A stretch of DNA of 51,999 nucleotides from Phoronis australis. Taxonomy: Eukaryota; Phoronida; Phoronidae. Below are positions 35,901 through 44,563 of the stretch, piece after piece (position 1 is the stretch's first letter; every line of letters starts with the position of its first letter). The stretch lies in contig NMRA01000073.1 of NCBI GenBank assembly GCA_002633005.1, forward strand, positions 1,066,213-1,118,211. Reading direction: 5' to 3'. The translations under genes were made by a program, and so were the position numbers. Below the pieces are notes generated by a model. It was not told where the DNA came from, did no database searches, and worked only from the letters and a program-made list of their open reading frames with translations.

Positions 35901-38900
35901 AAACTCTATTTTGGCCTTGACTCTAATGTCTGCAGCCTCACTCATTCGTAAGCATACAGTTACATATTTCTCATTGTATTTGCCTGAGTTGTACCTTGTT
36001 AATCCATGATTTAAAATAAACTATAAACTATGATCCTTCAACACTCCTAAATGCACTTTTTGCACCTATTAGTCTTCTCACTGAAGTAATTTTTATTGTT
36101 GTCTTGGTCTATTTTTCATCTCTCTCTACCGCGGCGGCACCAGTCTGCTCTGAGAACGTTGTATTAACAAAGAATCATTCCATGTTTCAGAAAAGTTCAG
36201 ACTGTGGGATGTTAACACTACAACACCACATGCTGGAGCCGATCCAGCGAGTGCCACGATACGAACTGTTGATGAAGGATTACTTAAAACATCTGCCTGA
36301 GGACTCGCCAGACAAGGCGGTCTCTGAGCGTGCGCTTGATCTTATCACCAAGGCAGCAACCCATGCCAATGAAGCCATGAGGAAAATTGAAAAATTCCGC
36401 AAACTTCTAGAGATCAACGAACAGCTCGGGAATGACATAAATATTATCACTCCGACGAGAGAATTGATAAAGGAGGGAGCGGTTAAAAAAGTATCAGCAA
36501 AGAATGGCGATCTGTTTGACCGGTATTTATTTTTGTTTAATGATATGTTGCTGGTGTGTACCATACAGGGGAAGAAAAGTTACAAGATGAGGGCACGGCT
36601 AGATGTCGATGGCATGGTCGCTAGAAATGGGGACGATGAAGATGTACCGAATACATTCCACGTTCAGACAAAGAATAAAGTATTTCAGTTTGTGACAGAT
36701 TCACTTGAAGAGAGTGGACTGTGGCAAGTGGCAATATGGCGGTGTGTGTCCGAGTTGCTGCGTCGGCACGAATCTTTCTCGGTTCAGCAGACAAACTCGG
36801 AGTTCCTGCCCGAGGATGATCTGGGAAAGCGAATGCCGGCATTCCTAAAGGACTCGTCCATGACAGTTTGCATGCTGTGCAATAAAACATTCACGCCACT
36901 GCGGCGAAAGCACAACTGCAGAGCCTGTGGAATTGTAAGTTGTTTGAGGCATGGGGATCATCTTTGTAGTCGATAACTTCAGTCAAATTCAGTAAAGTCT
37001 CGCCACTGATTGAATATTGACTAAAAAGAAAGTCAAATTACAAGGTTATTTGTGGGCATTTTTATAGCTATAATGTTTTATGCTGGTGACCTTGGCCTTG
37101 CTTGGCTCATGACTTCCATAGACAGGGTATTAAATAAAGATAGACGAATTGTAGATGCCTTAACAAGGGATCCGAGCACAATTTTTTAAGGCAAATGTTT
37201 GTGCAAACCCTGAGAAGGAACTCCCAAAGTGAAATCTTTGTAGGGATTTAAGTCAAAACGGCGCCTTTTTATGTAATTTTGTCAGGAAACTGATTGGGAA
37301 AAAGTCACCTATCTGAGCAGTGTGCCCTGTATACCAGTCATATTCTATGGTGGTGCCCTTTTAGAGGTTTGGCAGTAATATTTATTTGTTTGACATTAGA
37401 ATGGGAGCAGTTTTGTTACATTCCTTCAAGTTGGTAACTTATACTGAACAACAGCTAAAATACATCTGGATTGTGAAACTGTGTGAAATACATTCTGTCA
37501 TTTTGTTTCATTAGATTGTGTGTGGTAACTGTTCCAACCAAAAGATGGAACTGAAGTATGATGACTATAGGCCGAACAGAGTGTGCAAGAAATGTTTCAA
37601 GATCCTGCGAGAGCGTCAAGAGAGCGCGAGTCACAGTGAAGATGACCTTGATGCACTTAAGGAAGTCGGGAAGAAAGGTGTTCTGCATGTGAGACACTAA
37701 TTTGCATTACTTTTAATTACCAGCTTTGCGACACTTAAGCCTGTTCTGCACTCTTGGCTTTGGAAACTGTCAATTGCATTATATACCTGTACTAATTTGC
37801 TGTGTGATTATCACAGCATCAGCTGAAACTGTAATTGTCCCTTTTTTAAAAATGACTTGCGGTAATGAAAGTGGTCTCAATTTATTATTTATAGAAATAA
37901 AAGGTGAGTTGTGGCGACAACTGCCAGTCTGGGTCGCATGCACTAAACATGGTCTTGAGTAATTAGCAAGTGTCAGTGTTATTTCCAAGCCCAGACACCA
38001 CGTCTGATGGAGGGATATGTTGAGACCACTTTTATAGGGGGTCAAATCAGATTTGGTTTCTTTCACAACAATACAGGTCTGTAGTGCATGCGCGCACCCA
38101 GCCTTTAATATGGGTGGGCTTGAATTTCTGACGAAGTGGACCTTCTCTTGACAAAAAAGCGGGAGGACTAAAAAAAATGGAGTACCACCTTCAGGACTGT
38201 GAAATGTGCGTCTGCGCCTTTTTAGTGAACTTTTGTCTTGTTTTCTCGGACTTTTTTGTGTCTCTGAGGCGGACCTTTTTGTCCAGTTCGCCAAATGCCC
38301 TGGGTGCGCGCATGTAGTGACATGAATAAGCAGGATCGTTTTCGAAAAGCGCCCCTATAATAATTTGCCCACAGCTTCTTAAATCCATTTGTCACTTTAG
38401 GAATATGCTGTAGTCTAATGCTGAGGCAGTCTGATGCGCAACTAGAAATTTTATTGTTCCAGTTTGCCCGGATTTGGGATTCGGCCAGCGTGGGTTTTAA
38501 CATGAATTTTCACAAACTATTGCCTAGGTGTTGATGCTGAGGCATTCACCTGTTGTCTACACTGAGTTTGCACGGTGCACCACCTCTTTGACAAAATATG
38601 ACGCACAAAAAACACAAGCCAATTGTCACACACTTTTATTATTGCATCGTGTACTACACTCTTAAAGCACCATGCAATGCCATCTTTAAAATTGATCAAA
38701 AGTGTTAACTGGCCTTATTTTACGATTGATTTTGAAGACTGCTGCAAAATTGCATCAAAACATCTGAATTTTGCCACTAGGTGGAGGGAGTTGTTCCAAG
38801 GCAACGGTCAAGACAGTGTTCAATGTATGTTTTAACAAATCAATTCCTGCAACACTTTATTCCGAACAGTTACTGTAATTTAAAGTTCAATTTGCTTGGT

Positions 38901-41133
38901 GTATCATTAACCATGGTGCTAAGATACTTTTTAATTTTTTGCAGGTAAAAGCAGACGATCCATCAATTTTAAGTGGTTACCTTCTGGTCAGTGTCAACAG
39001 AGGGCGCTCGTGGGAGAAGCGTTGGATTTCCATTCATCACTCCTTTGTTATGTATTCATTCAAAACTGACCAGGTGAGAAAAACACTTTGTACTGTGGAG
39101 AATGCAAACTATTAACGACCAATGCAGAATATAATTAATGCTGTTTTAACTCACCTTCCATCAAATAAATAAACTTTGAGTTATACCACTTACCATTAAT
39201 AAAACTGGAGTATGTTTTATGAAAAGTAACTTAAGATTTATGTCTGAAATTTGTCTTGAAGTTGCGCTCCACACAACTATTTCTTTAAAACAAACAAATC
39301 TCGCTTGAGCAAAACTCCAAAGTCTCGGGGAGTACACACATAACTGCAACTTACCGAGATAGGTTCAGTGATAAATTATTTTTTGACGGGTGCTCATAAT
39401 TACTTGACTGTCTAAACCTTTATATGGTAATTGAGCAGTGACTATTTTAGACCCCATTTCTGTCTTCGAGTCTGTTTTTTGGTGTCCACCCCTCTATCAA
39501 CCAAATCACTCTAAGGATGATTGTGAAAATTGGCATATATTTTCTGAGTGTGAAGAGGATTTTTGGCAATGACTTTCCAACGACTTTGACTACTGTGACA
39601 CCTCCTAGTGGCAGTTTTTTGCGTCCATAGCTGTATCTCCTTAACCCACTGTAGGATCTTTATTAAATTTAGCTAGAATGAAGATGACAACGAATGACAA
39701 CAATTTTCAGATGGATCGGATGAATGCCATGCCCCTTAGTGGCAATTTCATTTTTTTCCGTTTTCGTCAGTTTTCTCTGAAGTTCCTTGACAGATTTTTA
39801 TGAAATTTGGTAAATAGTTTTAAATAAAGAAACAATGATATGTTCCTGTTTGGGATGGATTCAACATACTTTGTGCCATCTAGTGGCCATTTCTATGATA
39901 CAAATTAACACCCGTAGAAGCATACCATTTGCAGTGCATTCGTGGGCGCATTTCCATGCTCCTCATTGCTCTTGTTTTATAGTGTGCTCGACACAGAAAA
40001 CTAGGCAACTTATTCAGTCTGGTCTCAAACAATAGTGAAATACCAGTTGTTCCCTAGCTCAGAAAACACTTCTAATCCAAGCAAGGAACAAGTTGATAGC
40101 AGTTTCATCTTGGTGACTTGTCTAAATCAAGAGTTTGTTTCTTTGCACTGCAAGTTATAGACTTTTAGAGGGAAAATAGGCAAAATTTTGTGTAGAATTT
40201 TTTGCCAACGCCATGTCTTATGATAAATATAGTGTATTTGCCATATCTTCAATGAAAATTTCACGGGTGATTAGAACAAATTAAAGTTCTTTATTTTCTA
40301 TTGACTGAACATCGTTCCTTTTTGTTGAAGCCATATCCTGTAATCATTGACAAGTGAGTGAGTGTTTTCATGCTACAAGACTGGATTGACTTACATTTAC
40401 CTCATTCTGTTGAACTACCGTTAAAATTTGCATTTGTTACATACCATTTACTTCACAATTTGCTTTAAACTATTGAGTAGAACTAATATTCTTAACTCCA
40501 ATATTCCTAATTTTGTTCCCTAGGACATGTCTGCCATATTGTCTACGCCTCTACCCGGCCACCAGGTGTCTCCACCAGATGGCGGTGATGGCATACAACA
40601 AGAGCATGTGTTCAAATTATTCCACAAAGACATCTTGTCATTCTACCAGGCACCAGACTCTGCCAGTCTCGATAGGTGAGTTGGAGAGACCGTAAGAAAG
40701 TTGCCTGGCGGTGTGGTAGTTTACCTGTTCGAGGGTTTCATTTTTGACACGAGTTGCTCACCTATTCCAATATTTCCAAACTATAAGCCGGTTGCCAAAG
40801 GTGGTTTGCCTTCAGCACCAATACCTATCCACCTCTGGGACCACAGGAACAGTACTGTCCAATAAGACTTCATTTCTTAATCTGTTGTTTGTTATTAATA
40901 ATTTCATCCCTTTGCATACAGAATATAAAGTTTGTTACAAAATTATGACAAAAAACATTTCATCTGTAGTTAGTGTTTAAAAATATGTGACCCCTCCTCA
41001 TATTCTAGATTCACTGTTATCTTATGTTTTTTCATTCTATTAAAGATGGCTGACAGTACTGGGCTATGTTGTGAAGGCTGAACTGCCCCCTTGTGATGAT
41101 GAGCAGTCAGAAGATGAAGACACCAATCTATGA
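7057..41133 (+). CDS. FGD-like: FGD-family protein (FYVE, RhoGEF and PH domains), ten coding exons, 972 aa
   Basis: Family role: guanine-nucleotide exchange on Cdc42-type GTPases, linking phosphoinositide-bearing membranes to actin. Exons 7057-7117, 27176-27328, 31735-31905, 32785-33874, 34548-34704, 36191-36934, 37515-37688, 38945-39073, 40524-40675 and 41046-41133 join with GT-AG junctions and matching phases. They total 2919 nt, an exact multiple of three, ending in TGA. Predicted protein: residues 1-417 are Ser-rich and low in order; DH about 418-610 (ILSTEQAYVDKLRLLDQ, LQHHMLEPIQRVPRYELL); PH about 635-735 (KEGAVKKVSAKNG, DRYLFLFND); FYVE about 769-823 with all eight zinc cysteines (771, 774, 787, 790, 795, 798, 816, 819); second PH from about 857 to the C-terminus. 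The FYVE region (KYDDYRPNRVC) is closest to the FGD1-FGD4 group. The basic motif reads RKHNCR instead of the usual RHHCR. The domain-bearing exons are certain; exons 1-3 are less so. Confidence 0.95.
8709..8796. repeat. 88 bp stem-loop element, TTGAGAACCAG family copy 1
   Basis: The left arm cttacaggggtccagcat, then ttgagaaccag, pairs with the right arm ctggttctcaa, then atgccagaccgctgtaag. Relatives are listed at 21247, 30368, 47720 and 48608. Confidence 0.8.
9245..9313. repeat. Three exact tandem copies of a 23 bp unit
   Basis: The unit begins gagttccaccatgttg and ends ctttttg. Copies start at 9245, 9268 and 9291 with no differences, indicating recent local duplication. Confidence 0.95.
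11030..11470. repeat. About 450 bp dispersed repeat, copy A
   Basis: The order of shared motifs is gaaagtttgtataatttcat, ctgccattaatta, gaccaaattttg, atcttaattccactgttacag, cctcttatgcta, ttggagaaca, gaaagtttcat and ccaatatctgagat. Copies B (13130-13530) and C (27540-27990) show the same order and orientation. A shorter related block is at about 10720-10860. No coding capacity is seen. Confidence 0.65.
13130..13530. repeat. About 450 bp dispersed repeat, copy B
   Basis: It shares with copies A and C the ordered motifs gaccaaatttcg, cccctcatgctaaagtgg, aaatcccaaagagttttgg, gaacattgaataaaacctag, tgaaagtttcatgtgaatc and tctgatataggatgttc. It is diverged but collinear. Confidence 0.65.
14035..14315. 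repeat. About 280 bp dispersed repeat, copy 1
   Basis: It shares with 17436-17715 the ordered motifs tatgaaattg, attgttgt, gtcattttat, taacga and tctcat..ggaaggaacaag, then a run ending in caaaa. A 3' fragment recurs at about 40020-40150. Same orientation throughout. Confidence 0.6.
14640..14805 (+). repeat. G-rich low-complexity tract
   Basis: About 165 bases with many runs of three or more G and few C, ending in a run of about ten G near 14790-14800. The plus strand could form G-quadruplexes. No gene is suggested. Confidence 0.85.
17436..17715. repeat. About 280 bp dispersed repeat, copy 2
   Basis: Collinear with the copy at 14035-14315; the clearest shared pieces are gtgtcattttata and caggaaggaacaagtca. 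Confidence 0.6.
17913..17972. repeat. (TG)n microsatellite with TGCG interruptions
   Basis: About 60 bases of TG dinucleotides, broken by a short tgcgtgcgtgcg block near 17947-17962. It should be length-variable between individuals. Confidence 0.97.
19136..19209 (-). repeat. tRNA-derived (SINE-like) sequence
   Basis: On the minus strand an A-box-like tggcctattggg is followed by a B-box agttcgagtcc within a T-arm-like stem. Short pairing ends are present (cagtgtgg / cacactg). The anticodon arm does not pair well. It is therefore read as a tRNA-derived repeat or pseudo-tRNA rather than a working tRNA gene. Confidence 0.6.
20997..21239. repeat. About 240 bp inverted-end element, GTAAAATCTCACC family
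   Basis: The left end gtacagtaaagtctcgtcaa, then ttttggacaa, and the right end ttgtgttatcaactggtgac, then attttagc, are imperfect inverted copies. The family core (ggacaaaaataattgccaaaa, tttttcaaaggcttc) recurs at about ten places in the window. Confidence 0.6.
21247..21324. repeat. 78 bp stem-loop element, TTGAGAACCAG family copy 2
   Basis: The left arm ggggtcctggaatttgagaa, then ccag, pairs with ccagtcctcaaaatgcagaa, then tccctgagtgac. It lies directly next to the preceding inverted-end element. Confidence 0.7.
22305..22462. repeat. 158 bp inverted-repeat element with nested palindrome
   Basis: The ends tcagtgctgtagtgg and ccactacagcattga are reverse complements with one difference. Inside, ctgaacgtaac and gctacgttcag form a second stem, and gtaggtgc / gcctac motifs repeat. 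It looks like a small non-autonomous DNA element. Confidence 0.65.
22878..23002. repeat. 125 bp inverted-repeat element
   Basis: The ends gctcagtaatgctaggacc and ggccctagcgttactgaagg pair with about three mismatches. No target-site duplication is clear. Confidence 0.6.
23653..24010 (-). pseudogene. 3' end of a non-LTR retrotransposon (LINE) ORF2, frameshifted fragment
   Basis: The minus strand reads a C-terminal zinc finger of the form CPxCxRxCxSRxGLxSHLRxH (CPACSRLCASRLGLQSHLRV), preceded by a basic, Glu/Arg-rich stretch (RPKWRATASFEDDRCKRLE). That combination is typical of the ORF2 C-terminus of many invertebrate LINEs. Going upstream, the similarity passes into another frame near 23890 (ELRYKDTVKET), so the copy has a frameshift. 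The reverse transcriptase and endonuclease domains are absent. Stop at 23653-23655. The LINE clade cannot be assigned. Confidence 0.75.
24239..24688. repeat. 21-22 bp minisatellite, about 21 copies
   Basis: The unit is close to ctctctgcagtatgagggga, with copies of 18-22 bp and substitutions (gtgtgagg, attgtgagg, gtagtatg). The minus strand happens to stay open through much of the array, giving repeated PHTAE/REVPL-type peptides. There is no sign that this is a gene. Confidence 0.95.
26957..27057. repeat. 101 bp inverted-repeat element upstream of FGD-like exon 2
   Basis: The left arm contains ctattgtag and ggtcacttacttaagagac. The right arm contains gtctcttaataagtgacc and ctacaatg. The arms pair with few mismatches. 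The element ends about 120 bases before the exon 2 acceptor. Confidence 0.7.
27176..27328 (+). CDS. FGD-like: FGD-like coding exon 2
   Basis: The exon is 153 nt, with acceptor tttaatttttcag and donor gtaaga. It encodes a charged segment including KEKVHLIGRLRKSSHDRTR and GSPKIRESFTAEDIDLFN. It begins with two bases and ends with one base of a codon, matching exons 1 and 3. The frame is fully open and GC at silent positions exceeds the flanks. No domain is recognised. Confidence 0.7.
27540..27990. repeat. About 450 bp dispersed repeat, copy C
   Basis: It shares with copies A and B, in order, agaaagcctgtagaatttga, atcatcaattaagt, gatcaaattatatttgatat, acaatcccaaatgttttt, gaacagagcataaa and a final gatgttctggagttaaccaa. 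Same orientation as the other copies. Confidence 0.65.
28134..28352. repeat. About 219 bp inverted-end element, GTAAAATCTCACC family
   Basis: The left end cagtaaaatgtcaccaattt and right end aactggtgagattttacggt are inverted copies with few differences. Inside are cagacaaaaacaattgtcaa and tttttcaaaggtttctaaca. It is the best-preserved member I can see. Confidence 0.7.
30368..30457. repeat. 90 bp stem-loop element, TTGAGAACCAG family copy 3
   Basis: The left arm tgatataacctgctcg, then ttttgagaacc, pairs with ggttctcaaaa, then ttcgggcacattatata. The loop contains attcagtggagaaaac, resembling the loop of copy 1 (ctcagtggaga). Confidence 0.75.
31511..31511. other. Single undetermined base (N)
   Basis: One N follows a run of eight C in a C-rich intronic stretch. 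It probably marks a homopolymer length uncertainty and affects no exon. Confidence 0.95.
31735..31905 (+). CDS. FGD-like: FGD-like coding exon 3
   Basis: The exon is 171 nt, with acceptor tatttccatatag and donor gtttgt. It reads VNDGFPLPLIDTGQSGSNDD, then KEKPSPVTAETRTRTRSLPE. It starts with two bases and ends with one base of a codon, fitting exons 2 and 4. No domain; a charged, probably disordered N-terminal segment. The exact acceptor is the least certain point. Confidence 0.7.
31906..32784. other. FGD-like intron 3
   Basis: Non-coding; no repeat or structured element recognised. Confidence 0.6.
32785..33874 (+). CDS. FGD-like: FGD-like coding exon 4: Ser-rich region and start of the DH domain
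   Basis: The exon is 1090 nt, with acceptor tttttcaatttcag and donor gtgagt. It runs from about residue 129 to 491. Most of it is low-complexity: Lys/Arg/Ser clusters (RRKSSSGSSNGKAKRR) and an acidic Ser-Asp stretch (DSDSFSDFSDQSDGEDSSES). Such regions in FGD proteins are phosphorylation- and adaptor-rich. From about residue 418 the DH domain begins (KCHRVALEILSTEQAYVDKL), reaching HLLPPLEERLLKW at the exon end. Confidence 0.93.
33875..34547. other. FGD-like intron 4
   Basis: A 34090-34435 block repeats the motif caactcc / aaactcc several times and ends in a weak inverted match (ctttcccatttgcaacgc / gatcgctagtgggaaat). It may be a decayed element; nothing else is seen. Confidence 0.4.
34548..34704 (+). 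CDS. FGD-like: FGD-like coding exon 5: DH domain
   Basis: The exon is 157 nt, with acceptor gtacttttag and donor gtatca. It encodes residues 493-544 (GPFLKMYTEYIKNFDQSM, then LEKSRRFAALLDDIQ), matching the FGD1 block around APFLKMYGEYVKNFD. Confidence 0.95.
35463..35693. mobile_element. 231 bp fold-back element with tRNA-like core
   Basis: The outer about 95 bases on each side are inverted copies: left atttgtcccgtcagcacgcc, then ggtcacatcacgtgacctaa; right ttaggtcacgtgatgtgacc, then gcatgctgacgggacaaat. The arms differ at only a few positions. Between and within them lies a tRNA-like body, described in the next entry. The B-box sequence ggttcgagtcc is in both arms, one per strand. No target-site duplication is obvious. 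Confidence 0.8.
35534..35597 (-). repeat. tRNA-like sequence inside the fold-back element
   Basis: On the minus strand: A box tggctcaatgg, D-stem gctc/gagc, anticodon arm tctgc-acggtga-gcaga (7-base loop, apparent anticodon GGT), and T-arm agggttcgagtccct. Position 33 is C instead of the usual T, and no acceptor stem pairs. It is read as tRNA-derived repeat sequence with a possible RNA polymerase III promoter, not a functional tRNA. Confidence 0.65.
36191..36934 (+). CDS. FGD-like: FGD-like coding exon 6: end of DH, PH1 and start of FYVE
   Basis: The exon is 248 codons, phase 0 at both ends, with acceptor ccatgtttcag and donor gtaagt. It contains LQHHMLEPIQRVPRYELL (the conserved DH helix), KEGAVKKVSAKNG and DRYLFLFNDMLL (PH1), and CMLCNKTFTPLRRKHNCRAC (first half of the FYVE finger). 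The basic motif has Asn in place of the second His. Confidence 0.97.
36935..37514. other. FGD-like intron 6
   Basis: A lone end of the GTAAAATCTCACC family (ttcagtaaagtctcgccact) lies near 36989-37008. Otherwise nothing is recognised. Confidence 0.5.
37515..37688 (+). CDS. FGD-like: FGD-like coding exon 7: second half of FYVE
   Basis: The exon is 58 codons, phase 0, with acceptor tttcattag and donor gtgaga. It reads IVCGNCSNQKMELKYDDYRP, then NRVCKKCFKIL, supplying four of the eight zinc ligands. An acidic linker (SHSEDDLDAL) leads to the second PH domain. Confidence 0.96.
37689..38944. other. FGD-like intron 7
   Basis: Contains the 38076-38324 inverted-end element. The 171-codon minus-strand open frame over 37779-38294 crosses it and matches no known protein. 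Confidence 0.55.
38076..38324. repeat. About 249 bp element with terminal inverted repeats
   Basis: The left gtagtgcatgcgcgcaccca and right tgggtgcgcgcatgtagtga are reverse complements apart from one position. Inside are further weak inverted pieces (aaagtggaccttctc / ggcggaccttttt). It is a candidate non-autonomous DNA transposon. Confidence 0.7.
38945..39073 (+). CDS. FGD-like: FGD-like coding exon 8: start of PH2
   Basis: The exon is 43 codons, phase 0, with acceptor aattttttgcag and donor gtgaga. It reads ILSGYLLVSVNRGRSWEKRW, then FVMYSFKTDQ, the first strands of the C-terminal PH domain (family pattern SGYL...W...WF...LY.Y). Confidence 0.92.
39074..40523. other. FGD-like intron 8
   Basis: About 39590-39920 repeats motifs such as cctagtggca, tgtatctccttaaccc and tttatgaaatttgg, related to the repeat in QNG1 intron 3. 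A fragment of the 280 bp family lies at about 40020-40150. No gene is seen. Confidence 0.5.
40524..40675 (+). CDS. FGD-like: FGD-like coding exon 9: PH2
   Basis: The exon is 152 nt, with acceptor ttgttccctag and donor gtgagt. It reads DMSAILSTPLPGHQVSPP, then EHVFKLFHKDILSFYQAPDS, the later strands of PH2 (family pattern VFKI.H....YFSA.s). Confidence 0.9.
40676..41045. other. FGD-like intron 9
   Basis: Short intron; nothing recognised. Confidence 0.6.
41046..41133 (+). CDS. FGD-like: FGD-like terminal coding exon
   Basis: The exon is 88 nt, with acceptor ttctattaaag. It completes Arg at the junction and reads WLTVLGYVVKAELPPCDDEQ, then SEDEDTNL and TGA (41131-41133). The W is the conserved tryptophan of the last PH helix. 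The tail is acidic and short. Confidence 0.9.
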
Positions 41134-42054
41134 GTGAGAGTGATGGTGCTGAGCCGAGTCATCATCTCAGCAGAATTGCCAATGTTGACAGCTGTGTTCT
41201 ACCTGGGCGGTTTCTTCCAAAAAAGGAGTTAATAGAAAGTGGTACAAACTTGAATGGGTATTTTGCCCTCTCAGTTATTATCTTGGTTGTAGAGTATTTT
41301 GACTTGGTAATATTGACTTGGATAGGTATCCTACTTTACTGATTTAAAGCAATGGAAAGATGAAACCCCTTGACCTGTTTATAAAGCAACGAAGATAGAA
41401 AGATAAAAAGCACAAGTCTGTTTACATTGCGTGTCCCTGCAGGTGGTCCCAAAAATTAGCTGTAGCCTGAATTCATGTTTATCTTTCTGTTCAGTTTGCC
41501 AGGCACCTTGAGAAAGGGGCAGCCACGTTGCTCTGTTACTTTTCTCCTTCTATCTTCAACATTACATGCACTGTTGTATGGAAAGCTATTTACATTTATT
41601 TATTATGTTATTACGAGTTTAATTGTTAAGTGGCAAGATGTGAAACCCTGTCCTTCTCATCGCAGTTGTGACAGAACCAAATGATGATAAGGTTATGTTC
41701 ATGTTGATTGGCACGGATTTTGATACGTTTTATACACTCCAGGGTAAATTTTATCTCTTGATGATGAATTATCTTATAAATTCGCATTGTTCTATTTATG
41801 TGTTTATTGACACACCCAGGACTCGATTCAAGTGACATTGTTGGTTTTATGGCTGAAAACACATTTTTGAGATTACTGTTGGGTAGAATAGACTTCCTGC
41901 AGTTATTAACTTTGACCAGAGTCATGAAACAACAAAATCTATTGTGTTTGTGGTTTTATTACAAATCGCCAATTCTTTCCATTGTCTGTCAGCCATTCAC
42001 TGAAAACGAGGCTAGTGACTTCACCAAATACGCTTAAAATAATACTCTGCCATT

Positions 42055-42132
42055 TATCAAGTGGGGTTTAGCTCCAAAAGTACCCGACTGTGACCATAGA
42101 GGTTGCGAGTTCGATACTAAATCTGTTCAGAA
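42055..42132 (+). repeat. Degraded tRNA-like sequence
   Basis: A B-box-like gagttcgatac with preceding ggttgc follows a tagctc segment and a cccgact segment in tRNA-like order. The A box is poor and the stems are not intact, so this is probably a SINE remnant or pseudo-tRNA. Confidence 0.35.
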
Positions 42133-43612
42133 AACCAATTTTCGCACCAATAATTCCACTTTAAGCAATGTTAAATAATTGTAAAAACTTCTGAGAACCA
42201 AGATGTGGGACCAGATAATGTGAAGGATACTGATGGAACCTCAGCTGGAAGCTGTAAATATTATTGACCTTTTTATAGATAGTGCGCAACGGCATTGTCC
42301 ATGAATTGTTCGAAATAGGCTGTTTGAAGGACCATTGTTGTTGTTTATTACTATTTTTATGATGGTGTAATATAGTCACTTTTATCCCTTCAGGCAGAGC
42401 CGAAGGGCATGCTGTACATACGTCAGGTAACTATTATAAATAAAACCTGTTGCTATTAAAACTGCTGCGTAATGACAATAAATAATGCTCAAATTATTCT
42501 GGAGTTGCAGTACACTAGGTTTCAATATACAAGTTGTTATAAGCGTATGTTATATTGTCGAAAATGTTTTTGTGTAATTTTCTATTTAAAGATTTCTGCT
42601 CTAGTTATTTACGTTATTTGTTTGATATTTTGTGCAATATTTAGAGTAAGTTTATTCTCTAACTTGCTGTTCTGGTCACGATGTTTCTTTAAGATGCTCA
42701 ACGCTCATCTTCCAAAACCAAAACCCAGCTTTGTTTTCACGAGTTTCATCACCATTTTCACTCCATATATTGCAAGTAAGAAAGTGGGTTTCATAGTATT
42801 TCTTTTCTTTATAATAAATTGTTGTTTGTAATGAAAGACTGGTGTAAGAATAGTGACAACAATGTTTCCGTTTTTTTACCAGTAGAATTGTTTATTGCTC
42901 ATCAAGTTATAACTCCTAGGAAAGAAATATTGTCAAGTTTGCTTTTTGTCGTTTTATATGTTGACTGCATATTTTTGAGGATGCTGTATTTCTGTACAAG
43001 GTCATTTATAATGAGACTAAATTATGCAAGATGTACAGTAATTTAAATGTTGTATTTCTGTGTTATTTTTAATTGTTAGATTTGTAAGAGATTGACTGGA
43101 CTACTTTTTACTTATTTGGCGATAGAAATTATAAATATACCAACACAGGGTTCTCGGTTCCAATGTTATGCAATACTTGAAATATACTGTGCAAGAGATT
43201 TACAACTGTAAGGTCAAAAATGGGTTTGATTCTGGTCTATTTCTTAAGTCATTTGATACCTGCTCTTCACTGCTTAACTACGAAGAGCAAATCGCCCAAT
43301 TCAAAGCATTTTTGGTAAAGTTCTTGTTCTTTTCAGTTCAAAAACACAGAAGCACATCCAAGCTAGTGGCTGTTCAAATCGTCCATAATAATCTTACTGA
43401 CCAGATCTTAATTGACTAGCTAGTTGGCTGATATTGGGTGAATTTATATTGAAAAATAAGGAAAACTATAAGTGCTGGATCACCTCATCAGTTTTCAAAA
43501 CTACCAGACTAGAACCAACGATCCCATTTTGGCCTAGTGAGTCTTAATGATCATACTCAAGCCAGATTATTGAAGGTTAACGGTGTGTTTACTTATCATT
43601 ATCCACATCAAC

Positions 43613-43618
43613 AATAAA
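43613..43618 (+). terminator. Candidate poly(A) signal for the FGD-like gene
   Basis: An aataaa hexamer is followed within about 20-40 bases by T/GT-rich sequence (ctggtttgttttcttg). An earlier aataaa at 42439-42444 is an alternative. Transcript data would decide; the 3' UTR would be about 1.3 or 2.5 kb. Confidence 0.3.
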
Positions 43619-44563
43619 ATGTATCGTTTATTTTCTGGTTTGTTTTCTTGTTTATTGGCTGTATTGATGATGGTGTACTATGGGAAGATCTTTGAGATGG
43701 TTTTGTAGAAATATTTGACAGTGTGAAATTTTCTCAAATTTTCCTATCAGATTTATTTTTGATTTTCTTAATTTATTTTTCAATGCCTCACGGTGAAACA
43801 TTGCAATGAAATGATTCCCTGTCGTATACATTTATGAAGGCTGATGCATATTCGACTAACGTGTAATAATATTGTAATGTAAGCGTAAAGTATATCATCA
43901 TTAGCTTACACATTCCCCTTAGTTTATTGTTAGTTTTTCTAATCAGGCAGTAATTGTCAATCATAACAAAATAATTCCCCAAGTTACTTTAACGTTCATG
44001 TTCTTTACAACACAGCTGCACAATAGCACATCACCAATTACCAGTCACCTTCACATACTATGACATATTGACGGCAGATTTTTCAACATGCTCTCAGTGT
44101 TGTTAGATTTCTTAGCAACGATTTGCTATATGTCAATTACTGGATTAAGTGTGCAAGGCAAAGTTATAGGTTTTAATTCAATTCCCTAACTTAGAGCTGC
44201 CTTACGCCCCGTTTTGATGGATAAAAAAATAAAAATCCAATTATGCCCTTATACTCTCGTTAAACTGGCTTCATAACATTCGTTACCATGACGATTTTAT
44301 TTCCGTTACCAACTATTAAGAACATATAGAGACCATCAACGACTCCAGTTAACGCTTCAGTGTTTAGTTGTGTTGGGGCCAACCCTAAACTTGCAATTTG
44401 AAAATGGCTTTGACTTGAGTTGACGAACAGCCGCTATTAGAGCAATATTCACATAAAAGTGGGAAATAAACGTTTTTAATATTTGTTCTTGCCATTTTGC
44501 ATGGCAAATATGCGAGGTGTTTGAAACGACTTCAAGTGAGTGAAACAATCATGCTGGACAATT

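Larger units (their letters stand above)
34705..36190. other. FGD-like intron 5
   Basis: Carries the 231 bp fold-back element with a tRNA-like core (listed separately). The rest shows no recognised feature. Confidence 0.6.

Noticed and set aside
37779-38294. 171-codon open frame on the minus strand in FGD intron 7
   Set aside because: It runs through the 38076-38324 inverted-end element and into intron sequence; composition is like its flanks and no family is recognised.
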